Origin: Plutella xylostella
Lineage: Eukaryota; Arthropoda; Insecta; Lepidoptera; Plutellidae
DNA: 64,000 nucleotides
Direction: 5' to 3'
Assembly: GCF_932276165.1 (NCBI RefSeq)
Contig: NC_064002.1
Coordinates: forward strand, 8,122,001-8,186,000
The notes under the pieces were generated by a model. That model was not told the DNA's origin. It worked only from the letters and a program-made list of their open reading frames with translations, and searched no databases. This document shows, in pieces, positions 1 through 12,689 of this stretch (the first letter of the stretch is position 1; every line of letters starts with the position of its first letter). The position numbers were made by a program, and so were the translations under genes.

Positions 1-66
1 GGAGATCTGGAATCGGAGAGCTGCGTCCCACGCTTCTCGTATGAGAATGTTTCAGTGACGATTTGA
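1..66 (+). CDS. Possible C-terminal end of an upstream gene (partial)
   Basis: Frame 1 is open from the first base to a TGA at 64-66 and would encode 21 residues ending in SYENVSVTI. An AT-rich stretch follows, with AATAAA signals near 103 and near 315, as expected for a short coding tail plus 3' UTR of a gene entering from the left. The ending V-T-I could be a class II PDZ ligand, but that is speculation. The other two frames also stay open for 13-18 codons, so the frame is not proven. I do not recognise the protein family. Confidence 0.3.
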   Translation, partial: GDLESESCVPRFSYENVSVTI

Positions 67-1931
67 TACAGTCATCACATCATCCAAACCTCAAGAAGAA
101 AAAAATAAAAACTATGTAGATCGAAAGAAACATCAAAAATATAACTCTTTATTTTGCACCATGGAAGAAATAATTACAATATAACAATTTATAAAACAAA
201 TATACAAATTTAATGTGCGGCCTTATTGTTTAAAAGAATCTCTATTACACAGCTTTTGGATGGAAGAGACAAAAAGTATACAAAGTTTATAAACTTTTAT
301 TTGTAATATTTGTACAATAAAGAATTAAATAAATAAATAAAATTCTACTTGACCCTTAAACTGCTGCCTTGGGAGTTCTAAACATTCAAGACTCCGGGTC
401 AATATTTATTGAAACAGTACTTGCACCATTATTTAAGGCACTAATAACTATAGATACATAATGTAAACCATATTATACACCAGTGTACAACCTTGTGTAG
501 TTCACCGAGAGAGATTTAAGGTTATGTTAGCATCCGTTGGTCATTATTATGCATTGTTTCTGCACAAATAGCTGCATAGATCCATCATACTTAGCGCAGC
601 CCTGTAATGGACGAACCAATCAAGCCACCTGTTTGACGACGCAATCTAGGGCTAATAACAACTTCTGGATTTGTATTAGCTTTGTACTTTGTAACAGTTA
701 AGTGGTTATATTATTATTTCTGTCCTACATATATGTATATACCTACCTACTCTAGTATAGCTTTATTGCTCCATTTATGCATTTTCAGTTCAGTGTGCCT
801 AATAATGTCAATAAAGCTACATCTCCATAATTTAATTATCCACCGAGTAAATCCAGCACACAACAACGCTACACCTTTACTCCATAGTGCTTAACAAGTC
901 GGATGCACCTCCGAATCTAGCGCTGCAAAGCTAATCATACATGTACGCCATTAGAATACCTCTTGAAGGTCGCTGGGTCGCGGAAGACGTTTGCAGCGCA
1001 GCGCTGACGCAAGCTATGTAGCAAGCGCTCGATGTTACGTCGAAGACGTGCCACCAATGTGTATATGGCCGACCTATTTGTGACGAACTATGCACAAGGA
1101 TAAGTGAAATTCAGTTGTGCTGCAGTTTGTGCAAGCGCTGTATCGCTGCTTGTGATACACATCTGGTGAGGTCTACATTGTGTAGCCGGTGTTTAAACGT
1201 ACACAACTACACATAAATTAGTGCAAGTGATAGAAGACGTACGTTACCGGGCATGTTTTATGCTATTTGCATTATGTTTGTACTCAGCCATATATAATCT
1301 GTACTAATAACATGCATTAATCAATGTGTGAAGGGTCCTTTGCATACACTTTGAACGTTGTGAAGTGCATTGTACGTTCTAAGTATTGAGGGTGTTCACT
1401 CGAATCCGCATTGTTCTATGGTTTTAATATTTGAATTTGCACTAAAAGTTTAGTATCGGTATGGCGTGCAAACAATGTGCTTAAGTAAATGCTACAATTT
1501 ATTGTGCGTTTGAGCCGAGTGGTGCGTAGGCTCGCCCGTTGAATATTGATACAATTATGCTAGAAAATTACTTAAACATGAATGTTGTCAAATTCATCAT
1601 TTTAATATAATTAATGTTAATTTCGATTGAATATTATGCAGTAAGTGCTAAATTAGATCATTCATAAAGAATTATTATGCTGCTATAGCATACTTCTATA
1701 TGAAGTATACTTCTCTTAATAGAGTCAACAGGGATAAATGCACCGCCTCACCTTGCCTCGGTCGGTGACGATGACGTGTCATTTGTCAGTGTCCAAGATG
1801 TCGCTGATCAAGGAACATAATAATAGGTATTTATCTAGGTAAATCTAACGAGAAGATGCTGATATCCTGTGAAAGGAGTGTAATTAATTAAATTTTCGAT
1901 ATAGACTCCGCATTGCTATAAAAGTTGCTGT
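67..1931. other. Non-coding stretch, 3' UTR-like at its left end
   Basis: AT-rich DNA with several AATAAA motifs near 103 and 315-350, compatible with the end of an upstream transcript. From about 960 to 1200 it is less AT-rich, but I see no reading frame with codon-like composition or usable splice signals. No gene is called here. Confidence 0.4.
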
Positions 1932-1970
1932 AGTTACCTGTACGCGCGAGGAAGTTGTCGCGCGAGGAAG

Positions 1971-2611
1971 TTGTCGCGCGAGGAAGCATCTACGAAAGTG
2001 TCGTACGCTATGGTTACTGAGGTCATGTATGCAGACGATCTTAGCTTTGCAGCAGATTCCCCAGATGGCCTGCAACAACTAATGACTGCTTTCCACTCTT
2101 CATGCAGTAAATTCGGCCTGAAAATCAGTGTTAAAAAGACAGAAGTGATGTCCTTGGACATGCACGGTCACGAAACACTGGCAATACATATCGGCGAAGA
2201 TTTGTTGAAGCAGGTCGATAAATTTCGTAATCTGGGGAGCACTATTTCATCCAAGTGCGACCTTGACGCTGAGATTAACAGTAGGATCGGGGCTGCTGCC
2301 GCAGCATTCGTAGGTACAAGGATGTCCTGATAAGGCACCTCAAAAGATGCGATATTGAACCCGCACATTGGGAGAGTTTGGCAGCACGACGTCCCGAGTG
2401 GAGACGATTGGTGAAGGCTAGGGTGGCTGGTTATGAGGAGCGCCGCAAAAAAGAATTAAATGCAAAGCGTGATGCACTGAGAGACCGGCCCCCTGCGGCC
2501 ATCATCTACAATTATGAAGGCGGTGTTCTTACTTGTCCACACTGTACGAGGAAGTTCACCGCCAAAATGAGCTATATTAGCCATCTTAAGGTGCACCAGC
2601 GCCAGAATTAG
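1971..2611 (+). pseudogene. Broken reverse transcriptase of the LINE
   Basis: Two reading frames remain. The first, 1971-2330, carries the RT palm (YADD, then KTEVMS and LGSTISS) and runs out near FVGTRMS. The second resumes near 2315 in another frame with YKDVLIRHLKRC and continues to the stop at 2609-2611. It ends in a finger of the form CPHC...HLKVH (2537-2603). In intact relatives about 100-150 residues lie between these two blocks (the YGAETW and GHV(A/V)R region), so an internal deletion with frame change is inferred. RT is the enzyme that copies the element's RNA at the target site. This copy cannot be active. Confidence 0.8.
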
Positions 2612-2631
2612 GTTTTGGCGCTGGTGCACCT
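2589..2631. repeat. 16-bp perfect hairpin across the LINE stop codon
   Basis: AGGTGCACCAGCGCCA (2589-2604) and its exact reverse complement (2616-2631) flank an 11-base loop. The loop contains the TAG stop codon of the LINE reading frame at 2609-2611. Confidence 0.85.
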
Positions 2632-2710
2632 CAGGCGTCACAGTAAGTTAGGAGTCGATGGCAGTCGCCATGGCCGAAATCGGTCGGAAGGTCATCATCA
2701 GTTACCTGTA

Positions 2711-5095
2711 TTATTTTGATTAATCAGATATACTTAGGTAAGTACCTGTTTTTTATTGGTACTTTATCTACTACGACTGTTGTGAGTTTTCAATTAATAG
2801 TTAAGTTTTACGACATAACCAGTAGGTATAATCAATTTCTCATATTTTTATAGCTAGTTGCAAAACTTCGAGGACCATCCTAGTGATTTAAGTTTGACCA
2901 ATATAGCAAAATGTAGTGCTTGAAATTACTATAGCCGGGTGCTAGCATTAAAGTCTCAGTAATCCACTTTTTGATATATATAGGTAGTTTAAGTGGTTAG
3001 TATCTTTTGCAATCGCATTTTTCGTAATCTGTCCTTTCAAATAAAAATATTTAAGATGAGATAACCAATTATGAATATAATGTAAAAAATACTCATTCAC
3101 ACTTGTCCTGGTAACTACTCCGAACGTAATACTCTTCCGATACCCGATATATTAAGTATATTGATCCCATTGTGAGAGCGTGCCTAATTAACCAATGTAA
3201 TAATTACTAAGAAAGGTAAACCAACTCGAGACCCAACCGTCAACAGCGCAAAAAACTAAATTATAATATAAACAACAGCTCTAATACTTAAGGGTCTGCA
3301 AGGGGTAATCGAGGGTTGGCATTGTCATAGAATTATGTAGTAAACGATGCTCTACAACCTTGAAAAAAATCACACAGGTAGTTGAAGAGTCTAGCTAGGT
3401 GCTGAATGATTCGAATTTAAGTAAATGCGTATGGATAACTGTAAATAAAATTCAGAATATCACGAAAAACCAGAAAATCACACTCCCGTATTGTAACAAC
3501 TGTTTCGTAATTATTATGAATTTTCATATGATTTTTATCATATTATAAAGTTAAATGCTTGGACTAGGCGCTAAATACCTTGTTTTTTAATAAACACACA
3601 CTTATTTTGTGTAAATTAATCGCAAACTTGAGCAATTTTTTTCCCTCAAATCTTCATACAAATATCTATGGCGGCTTTCTGTGTTATAAAATCATAAACA
3701 CAAGTGACGTTTGACTCAGTCGGCCGCTGGCCTCCAAAGAAGGGTCACGTCGGTTTAGGCAGCACTGACAGCTCGCGATCTTATCGTGTACAAACACAAA
3801 ATCACTGCACATTGGTTGTCATTGCACTTTTTCAACTTTTATGACACCAACATAATTTGATTTGAAATTGAGGAAGCATAATTCTTTTATTATATTCAAT
3901 ACATTAAATTAGATAGTGGGTAATATTCTCGTGACATTACAGTCTCGTAAAAGTCTGATGAGGAGCAGGAATATAGCGAATGGATCTAAGTGATGACAAT
4001 ACGCAGGAACATTAGGTTAATGATCAAAAATACAGTCTCATGGTGCTGGTGGAGGTATGGTCTCGTGAGGATCTGATGAGGGCAGTAACACGGTGGTGGC
4101 TCAATTTTATTTCAAAGATGTTAATAGCTAAAAGCATTGACTTTGGGCTATTAATTATATTCTTCAGAGAGAGAGAAAGATATTTTATTTTTCCTCTGGA
4201 TGAGTTAGGTTTACTGGGTTTACTAAGTTCATTCTGTTAATGGCACCAAGTTGTTATGTGTTCATAAGTAATAATTATTGATTAACAAAATGCTGTTGGT
4301 TCTCCACAAAAATGTAAAAATAAAAATAATATAAATAAAAATAAATTCGTAACGTAAAATTGTCAATGACGGAATTTCTTCTATAGACAGTAGCCACTAA
4401 AAAAAACCAACGATAGATTGCGTGATTTGAAGATAAAGATAAAGATACATTTATTCGACACATAGACAGCAACAACAAAAAAAAGAAAAATATGGATTTC
4501 AAGAAAAAGAAATACATACTTATACAAAACAACAAGGACAAAAAAAATAGAACATGAGACAAAAACAAAAATACAGACAAAATACAAAACAATAACACAA
4601 CGGTTTGCTGTCCGGAGTGTTGAAACGGCACCAGCTCAGCATGAGCTGTGGACAGTAAGGCCACAGCACTTGATTGATCGGCGAGCTGAGCACCAAAATC
4701 AAGAAAATATTCAAAGTTTCCATACTCGCTTTTCACGCACACACATCACAAACTCATACCTTGTTCTAGGAGCAATGTCTACCCTGCTGCATTTCCATGA
4801 CCACTTATCACTAGTGTCCCACCGGTTTCGGTGCTCAGCGGAATAGCACCATTAACCATTATTATTCTGAGATATCATCACTTTTTATTCTGAGTTACCC
4901 AACATAAAATCACGCCATCTATTGAAATCATTTTTTAAAATTAGGTTTTGTCTATGGTGTAATCCCCAAATTTAAGGGTAAAAGCTAAATAATTCTATTT
5001 TAACCTTTTTTATACCTATTATATTAAAAGACCTATTCAACGATACCCTACCTACACCATCAAAATAACCGGAAAAAATATCAGCCCCAATTTAC
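2711..5095. other. Intergenic or intronic DNA without a gene
   Basis: No reading frame with coding character was found. The stretch is AT-rich with short homopolymer runs. Around 4390-4720 it is A-rich on the + strand and gives long, low-complexity F/L-rich frames on the minus strand, which are composition artefacts. Confidence 0.5.
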
Positions 5096-5275
5096 TTGTA
5101 TGGGACAGGGAGTACCACAATATTTTTTTTGGGGTACTCCCCATCTATGCGAAATGACAACTTGATATCTTTACCCGTTTCTGAGAAAAAGGGCGGTGAC
5201 AGACGGACAACAAAGAGATCCTATAACGGTTGCTTTTTTCCTTTTGAGGTACGAAACCCTAAAAATAAGAAAAAA
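5096..5275 (+). repeat. Dispersed lepidopteran repeat with GACAGAC block
   Basis: The segment runs through TTTCTGAGAAAAAGG, GGTGACAGACGGACAAC, ATCCTATAACGGTTGC and TTTTGAGGTACGAAACCCT. The same chain of blocks recurs at about 48130-48275 inside the hAT-like element. Two copies in one window show it is an interspersed repeat. The family is one I know as common in Lepidoptera, but I cannot name it with certainty. Confidence 0.6.
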
Positions 5276-5689
5276 TATTATGCTGCTACCAAAAAATGTA
5301 CTTACAGGTATTGAAAAAGCGGTATATACTAAACAAATTATAAACAAACAAAAAGGTATTTTGTTTGTTTATAATTATATATTTTTATTTGTAACTTTTT
5401 AGTTGTTTTTATTCTATGAAATTTTACGTCAGTAGTTCATGATCATTTTTTATTTCAATAATTTTGTTGTTATTTAAATAGGTACCTTCAATATGCATAT
5501 TTTTGTAATGTGAAAATCAAGCCCTTTCATTCGGTACCTTACACGGCAATGTTGAATTATTATTTTTTCGATCATCACTTATGTCCTCTAGAGGGTGCTA
5601 TGTACATTTTAATGTAACGTCACATAAACTATAACCATCGTGCAATCAATACGCGTCTAACAATACTTCATGCATCAAAATTTATCAAG

Positions 5690-5780
5690 CCGTTTAGGCT
5701 ACAGGAGGGAACAAAGAAACAGACAAACATACATACATACAATCAAAAAACATTACCTTCCTCCTTCGGCAGTCGGGTAA
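5690..5780 (+). repeat. Dispersed repeat fragment
   Basis: Contains AAACAGACAAACATACATAC followed by CCTTCGGCAGTCGGGTAAAA, a terminal block often seen in lepidopteran intergenic repeats. Its boundaries are uncertain. Confidence 0.35.
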
Positions 5781-5800
5781 AAAGGAGTAAGACAGGGGGT

Positions 5801-5962
5801 CATTCTGAACTTTTGTTCTACGAGTTTTGGAAATTAACAAAAAAAACCTTTTTCATAGAAACTTTGTTGGACACGTGACTTTTTACCATGGAAAACGAAT
5901 ATTTTTTTTTCGCGAATTTGCAAAACTCGTAGAACAAAAGTTGTTCAGAATGACCCCTTGAC
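5801..5962. mobile_element. Foldback MITE with TIRs beginning GGGGTCATTCTGAAC
   Basis: The left arm (GGGGTCATTCTGAAC, then TTTGTTCTACGAGTTTTG) is matched by an inverted right arm (CAAAACTCGTAGAACAAAAG, then GTTCAGAATGACCCC). Between them lie about 80 bases. Single-arm relatives occur near 9370-9430 (TCTGAACAACCGTTTTGTTC) and 24317-24330 (TTGTTCAGAATGA). It has no coding capacity. Confidence 0.75.
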
Positions 5963-5999
5963 TCATTCCCTTTCGGCTTAGTATAGCCCTTTTGCGACA

Positions 6000-8900
6000 C
6001 TATGAATTTACTTTGCTTCGTCGTCGGGGTTCAGTTGGCTGGAGGATGTCCGAAACTTATTATCTACACTTTAATACTTGTAGTTACCTTTCTACAAGTA
6101 AATACCACATTTGTTTGAAAAAGCTAATCGGGTTCCGAGTATGGAGTAAAGTGGCACTCCTATTAATTTCTACTCTTTCCTGGTGCCTACCAGTGTAAGT
6201 AAAAATTATACTTAAGTACCCTAAAATCACCCAAAATGTACTTGAACATAATTTTCAATAAAGTTGGCGAGTAAAAGTTTATCGAACCACTGTGCAAACT
6301 TACATGTGTGCGTGTCACTGCGTGTGCTGTGTGAAGAGCATTGAAAACCCAAATTTGGCGCGGCACGTCACCCTGTACGGGCCCTTAAATAACGGAAACA
6401 ATTTGCCCGCTACGACGGTGATGTAAATGGAGCAAGAAACGCTACCGGTGACGTCGACGCATGCACAAGACGGAACGTGCCGTAATTATACCGACTGCAT
6501 TACTATTACATTACTTAGTGCTATTAATATGAAACGATAAGGTACCACGAAGAGACATACGGTGGCACGCGAAGATGCGCGGTCGACGACCCCGCGGTGA
6601 CGCCGCCATGCCCAACATACCACACTCCATGCATTTCGAAAGCTATCTTCATACGTACATAAGAGCGGGATAAAAAACCTATGCTTTAATGAAGTTCGTA
6701 GCTAACGCCGATTTATGTTATCCCAAGAAGTTATGTTGGGCTCATTTTGTGGATGACAGCATCTTCACATTGCAATGCATTGGCAAAGTCGCATTTTGCA
6801 CTGAGACAGCGTTGAACTCTTATCCGTATGTTTCGCAGTTTTCGGCAGCTCGCCGCACAAACAACAGTGAAAGTAGACATTGGCGGGGACACTTCGCAAC
6901 ATTTTTTGCGCCTACGTAGTTTACACATTTTCATGCCAAATTCTTTATACTTACTTACCTGCGACACCTTTTATCGATTCCTATTCATGAGCGGCGCACT
7001 TGGACATTTCATTGGTGTTGAAATTGAATAATGAATTAGATAAAAATCGTTCCACATCGTAGGCTGCAATTCAATTTTTACTTCATCTAGCGTTTCGACA
7101 CTACCTAGGCTCGCTGAATATCGGAAGTGAGCAAATAGTTGGAAGTTTAACTATTTAATAAATACTCTACTCTAGGTTCATAGTTCGTGCTTACATAAAT
7201 ATGTGAAGATGACATCGTTTCCAGCGTCCGCACTTACATGCTCTTGATCTGATATCGATGTGTGGTCCGATCTTCAAGGTGTGATGATGACACAACTCTG
7301 AATTAAAGAATTCATTCGCAACATCGGTAATGTCACCTTTATTAAGCTCGATCTTGCGTCACATGTGCAATTGTATAGAGAGCATTCTTGAATTTAGTCC
7401 AGTGTTGCGCATACGCTAACTGTACACATGTCCAGGTGATAAGTTGCCTCCATCAGGTTTGGTCACGAAGTTCTGCCCCGAATCAACACTTGTGCCATCG
7501 CTGGTCTTTATTCCGTCTAATTAAGGAGTAGAATAGATTGCTCGAGAGGGCTCGTGCTGACTATGAGGTAAACCTTTATAAACTTTCTACTATCATTGAT
7601 TTATACTGATTTAGATAATACGGAACACTTTTTTTCTATTAGTTTGATGTTAACAATTTAGTCAAATCATATAGGTAGACTACAGGGTTTTGGATAATTT
7701 AAAAGTAGACTTGTTGCTGTAATCGTCAACCTCATACATTTATGAGTTGAGTCACTGCCTCACGGTAAAGTTAAATTGTTATTTAGTTCAAATGACAGCC
7801 TTAAACATATTCATATGATTTATATCTCTATTACTCTTTATTTATTGGTTATTAAATCACTTTAATAGTGTGTGCAAAGGCATGTGTTAATAATCTACTC
7901 AATTCTAGTTTAACAAAGCATGTTTCACATAAATACGTTATTTACTTTTACGAGTGTTTGCTATTCATAAAACATGATATTCACGAACAAGAGTTTTAAA
8001 ATTTACTTCCAATTATAGCGCAGCACCAATAATGATCATTGATCTTTCATAAATTACAATCTCATGCCATTATAGACATCGCATAATGCGTGCACACAAT
8101 TCCTATTACACAGGTATGTTATTGAACTGTAGGTCGTTAGGGGTACATGTAGCTAATTACATTAACAACAAAAGGATACCGAGTAACATTATTAGAATGC
8201 TCGACGGCGGCGGCGGCGGCGCCACCTGTGACCTTGCACGTGGCACTTTCAAGCTCCGCATGCCAGGTCCTCACCACTGCATTAGCCAACCTATTGTTCC
8301 TCAATCAGACATACCGGGCCGAATTCTTTAGATGCGTGAAATAATGGCATATCCGTGACACCTGTAGCAGAAAAGAAACGATGATCAATGAAATGACTCT
8401 ACGGTTTCAGTTTACACAAAGTAATTACTGGATATAGGTCTGCTGTAGCCTGATCTCATAATACCTATATCGCTGAATACTTCTAGATAAAAAAAATAGA
8501 ATGTCTCAATGCAATGCAGCCTGCTCAGGCATAGGTGTCTTGCAAGAATAATGGCTTTCCCCCATGAATGAAAACATAAGCGAACCATTTCTGAGAAAGC
8601 AATACGTACAATTGTATCTTTATGTGCCAATGGACAAGTCGTACTGATCTATCGATACGCAATCCAACACAATGGACCGGTACGGATACCTGAGGAAAAT
8701 GACCTAAATATACCACCGCCCGGTGACACTTGAAAGAGTTGTTACGCTAAATAGAGACCTCTATATTGTCAGCGGTTAAGAGTACAACAAACGTTGAATA
8801 GCGCAATAAACAGCGTATCTAAAATGTTATTTAACAGCAGCAACATAATAATAGTTGGCATTATGTTGGCTTCCAAGGCAGCAGGTGTGACAAAAAAAGT

Positions 8901-10600
8901 AAAAAGTCTGCGACTTGTAGCGATCATGACGAGACGAGCCAGAGCGGCGGCGGCGGTGAAATCGTTTCAGAGGTACCATAGACTAAATTAGTCTGTGGAG
9001 CTCTGTGGAGGAACTTTGAGTGTCGCGGGTATACCATGTGACACGTTATCTATTCTATAAAACTCTACATAATGTATTCTATTCTATAAAACTCTTGTAC
9101 TCCTAGAAACTGTAGTCCTCCTAGTTACAATATACGACAATAGTTAATTCATAGAAAATTAAAGTAAAAACTACCAGTAATCGTCAACCTATTAGTTACA
9201 ATAATTCCAATTAGGTATCTGAATAGACTTCAAGCTACAAGTATTCTATGTTTTGGTGGATTTATCTACTCAGTTTTGAGGCAGTTTCCTTCATACAAGT
9301 TCAGTTTTAATTATTAACTACAGTATGTTGCAAAAGTGGCATAGTAAATCAAAGCGGGTAATTCAGGGGCTCTTTCTGAACAACCGTTTTGTTCTATAAC
9401 TTTTGAGAATTTGCGAAAAAGAAACAGAAAACATTTTCCTTTCGGCAAAGTTAACCTATGTACATTGAAATAAGTGGGGGTCAGATATCAGCGTGGGAGT
9501 CTGTACAATGAGCAATATGACCGATTCAATAATACAGACCATATGCCATGCAATAGGCCATATTTTTTACTGTTGACAGGTAGGTACTTGACTCGATGAA
9601 AATTATAAAGTACTTTATTTCAAAACTACTCGTTAGTGCACTGACTATAAGTGCCAGAAGCTATTGTCATTAACAAGGGAAAGACCTTGAAATCTTACGC
9701 AAAATCAAAAACACTGGTATCTGTATTAACCAAGCGTAGTGATTATCAGAAAAAACATTACGAAATGTCATTAACAATAACCATTAATTAATTATTGATC
9801 AACTGTGTGGTTTTCGCAGACCTAATACTGATTTAATAATAGTAACTAACTGCTAGATTAAATAGAGTTTCATAAGTGGATAGGTACATTACTTAGTAAT
9901 GACATGGAATAACATTCAGGATTCACTTACTGATTATGAAATTAACGTTCCAGTACCTATTATACTTGCTTAACCTTTTTACGATATGGCAATAATTTCC
10001 AAAATTCAGATCAATATCGAATCTGACTAATTATAAAGTACGCCTAAGAAGGCACATTTAATTAAAGATTTCTTTACCAAAATAAACTCGTTTTAAACTT
10101 CTGTTTCCATTGAATGTGTTTGAAATTGTTGCGTGCTGAAAATAAGTAGCAAAAATCATTTCCTGATCGATAATCACTTCATTAATTTAAGTATCGTGTA
10201 ATTGGATAAACTTTATAACTTTTACCTTGATTTAATAGCTCCGAGTATAAATTTTATTACCTACTATCGGACAGTATCCAAAAATTAAGCACTAATTTTA
10301 GTATAGTACAGTAAACTATAATATCTCTTACCATAGGTTTGTCAATTTCTCGCAAGACGTCTTTAATTTTGAATAATATCTGCCTGAGCGAAGCGAGTAA
10401 CCTAAATGTGTACTACATAGGTAGACAGTAGCCATTTTTGTCAGTTTTCGGGGATTATTTAGATCCCCGCGATTTTGCGAAGTAAAAACAATGCTTGAAA
10501 GGTCTACTTACTTACTTCATAGTCTACGTCTGAGGTTTAGACATCCTACGGCTTCGTAAAGCGAGTGTGCTCCTCCACCTAGCCGCAGCCTCCTCGAAAT
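6000..10600. other. Gene-free stretch
   Basis: No supported exon. A GC-richer patch at about 6355-6640 and a GGC-repeat run near 8205-8220 were examined on both strands and gave no coherent protein. Near 9050-9095 an 18-bp unit (TCTATTCTATAAAACTCT) is repeated twice. Confidence 0.45.
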
Positions 10601-10603
10601 GCC

Positions 10604-10922
10604 AGGGAGGGTCACTCTATCTATATAAAGTAAAATGACGTTACGGAACGGCGATGCGAGAGCCACGACTTTATCTTGTTGTATTTATTATGATTATTTA
10701 TTTAATTATAGGTTAACTATGAATAATCAATAGATTTATATGAATAACCTCAAAGATACTGTAATAATCCTGGCAGGATTATGCGCAGCACCCTCATTCT
10801 GCGTTATACATTGGCAATTCATGTATTAAACGTGCAAGTTACGGCTGCGGTGAGCTGCTTGAGCCACGTTTCTATCTCGTTTGTATCGTGTCCGTTTTTC
10901 GTCAGTATAGAGTAACCCTCTA
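10604..10922. mobile_element. MITE family 'GGGTCACTCTATA', copy A
   Basis: Begins AGGGAGGGTCACTCTAT and ends CAGTATAGAGTAACCCTCTA, which is inverted-repeat related. It shares internal blocks with the other copies: GAGAGCCACGACTTTATCTTG, TTGTAT(T), ATTAAACGTGC and TTTTTCGTCAGTATAGAGT. This copy is the longest because its centre holds about 150 extra bases. Related copies are at 16846-16984, 31570-31684 and 33270-33427. Confidence 0.7.
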
Positions 10923-11649
10923 GCTTGGTTCCCACGCCGCATTGTACGCACTCGCAGTTTACCACCGCGATACGGAACCACCACGAGAGATGTGCCACTA
11001 ACACGCGGGTCAAGGCCTGTGTGCGGTTGTATGAAATATCTTCTCAGATGTTTAATGCCAGTTTTTGCAGTTATTTCAATGGTTGAAAGTTGGGCGCGAC
11101 GGACGCGAGGTGATCAATTTTGATGTCAGTATGTTGAACTGATAAATTATGATTTAGTAGGATTTATAAAATAATTAACGGTCTCCCATCAATACTGACT
11201 GAAATGTACCTAATTTCTACCAAAACGTGTAAAGCTTCGGAATACAGATTCTGAAATAAAACCAATGTGTAAATACTAAATGTTAGTCTTTACTTTATGT
11301 TTAACATTATTCCCCGAGGCAGACAAATATCCACATTAAAGCTATTGTGAATAAGCATCTTATGAAGTGGACTGAACTTTTGGTGACCTTTAGACGCCTT
11401 TGTCCATTAGCAAGAGCAATATCTGTGTATGTGATAACAATAAACTTTAAAGTAGGCTGTATTTTCATTTAATGTAATCTTTTACATTCTTGCACGCTTG
11501 CTCTACATATCAGAGGTCACAAGTTCGATTGTCTCCTAGGTCATGAAAGTTTTCAAGGGTAAGGTACATTATGATAACAAATAAACCGAAGAGTGATCTA
11601 CCTCTTTGGTAAGTATATACTTTGGATTATGTTAGAAAATGACATGTAC

Positions 11650-11732
11650 AAAACAAATATCTGCCCCGACCGGGAATCGAACCCGGTATCTTAGGTATAG
11701 CAGTCAGGGTCACTATGCACTCGGTCGTCGTA
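11650..11732 (-). mobile_element. tRNA-derived SINE fragment (head region)
   Basis: On the minus strand this reads CGACGACCGAGTGC, then GTGACCCTGACTGCTATACC, then a pol III B-box-like GGGTTCGATTCCCGG, then GGGGCAGATATTTG. It matches the head of the longer copies at 15345-15752 (minus) and 57514-57778 (plus). The body is missing. Confidence 0.75.
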
Positions 11733-12689
11733 AATACGTCGAATTCACGTGGATTTTCATTATAACTATAGAGATTTATAATTATAATCATGTATTTATT
11801 TTGAAAATCATGTAATATACCTATATTGTTTATATTTAAGGATAAACTAAATTATTAGGATTAGATGCAGCATACTAAGATACCTCTAAATAACAGTCGA
11901 ATCCACCGACTGACTCCCCAGGATCCCAGTAAGTACCGTGTACAGCACAATTTTTTTTTTTACGGACGGCATTGTACTTTCTGTCAAGTTATGTGTAGTA
12001 CCTGCAGTCCTTTGTTCTACGATAGATAACTTGATTATAGCCCTCATTTATAAGTAATTCTATCGATTGAAAGGCTGCAAACAATGCTTGATTTTGGTAA
12101 GTACATTGTATATTGTATTAGCGCAACGCACGACATACTGGAAGTAAACTTTTTGAATCGGCTAACTATTAAATAAACCTAACCATTGCTGCACTGACGT
12201 TAAGATTAAATTTTGAGTGTTTTTTTTAGCATTGATTTTATTGTAAGACATAGGGTTTTGTACACTAGGTATGTCGAATAACGAGACGTAATTTCTTGTG
12301 CATGGTAGTCGTAGGTGAACAATTTGTGTGATTGGTTATTTGGCACGCGAGGTCTGAACGTGAGTCGTGTGACCTCTCAGAATGCCTTGAGACTGTCTTT
12401 ATCAAGTTTTTGCCCTTACAGACAATAGTTTGGTCACCTAGATATGACGGAGACACGCTTTCGTTCACGTCTGACCGGTGCGGGCGGTGGCCTGCTTTTG
12501 ATCATTGTTATGTCACCGCGAAACAAAGGCAGTGCGACTGACGCTCGAGACAACAATCATCAATGCCCTGATATATTATAGCCAGATATTTTATTGACAT
12601 CACTGAAGAGTTGAAGACAAACCTGACAACTCCTAGACATGTCAATAAGTCTCATTTTTGTGACACACGATGACAGCCCAAATCGGTCA

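Larger units (their letters stand above)
1943..2699 (+). mobile_element. 5'-truncated, internally deleted LINE with 11-bp target duplication
   Basis: The insertion is bounded by an exact 11-bp direct repeat, AGTTACCTGTA, at 1932-1942 and 2700-2710. Inside are the remains of a non-LTR retrotransposon: a reverse-transcriptase palm fragment with YADD at about 2028-2039, the downstream conserved LGSTISS region, then a C-terminal segment with a C2H2-like finger. The element ends in a short ATC-rich tail (GTCATCATC) directly against the duplication, which is typical of RTE-related LINEs. At the 5' junction a 16-bp unit (CGCGCGAGGAAGTTGT) is repeated 2.8 times (1943-1987). Confidence 0.85.

Noticed and set aside
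4275..4742. 155-codon minus-strand frame rich in Phe/Leu
   Set aside because: It arises from an A-rich, low-complexity stretch. It has no domain, no biased codon use and no splice partners.
8086..8331. 81-codon frame across a GGC repeat
   Set aside because: The glycine run comes from a trinucleotide repeat. The rest has no recognisable family and no splice signals in phase.
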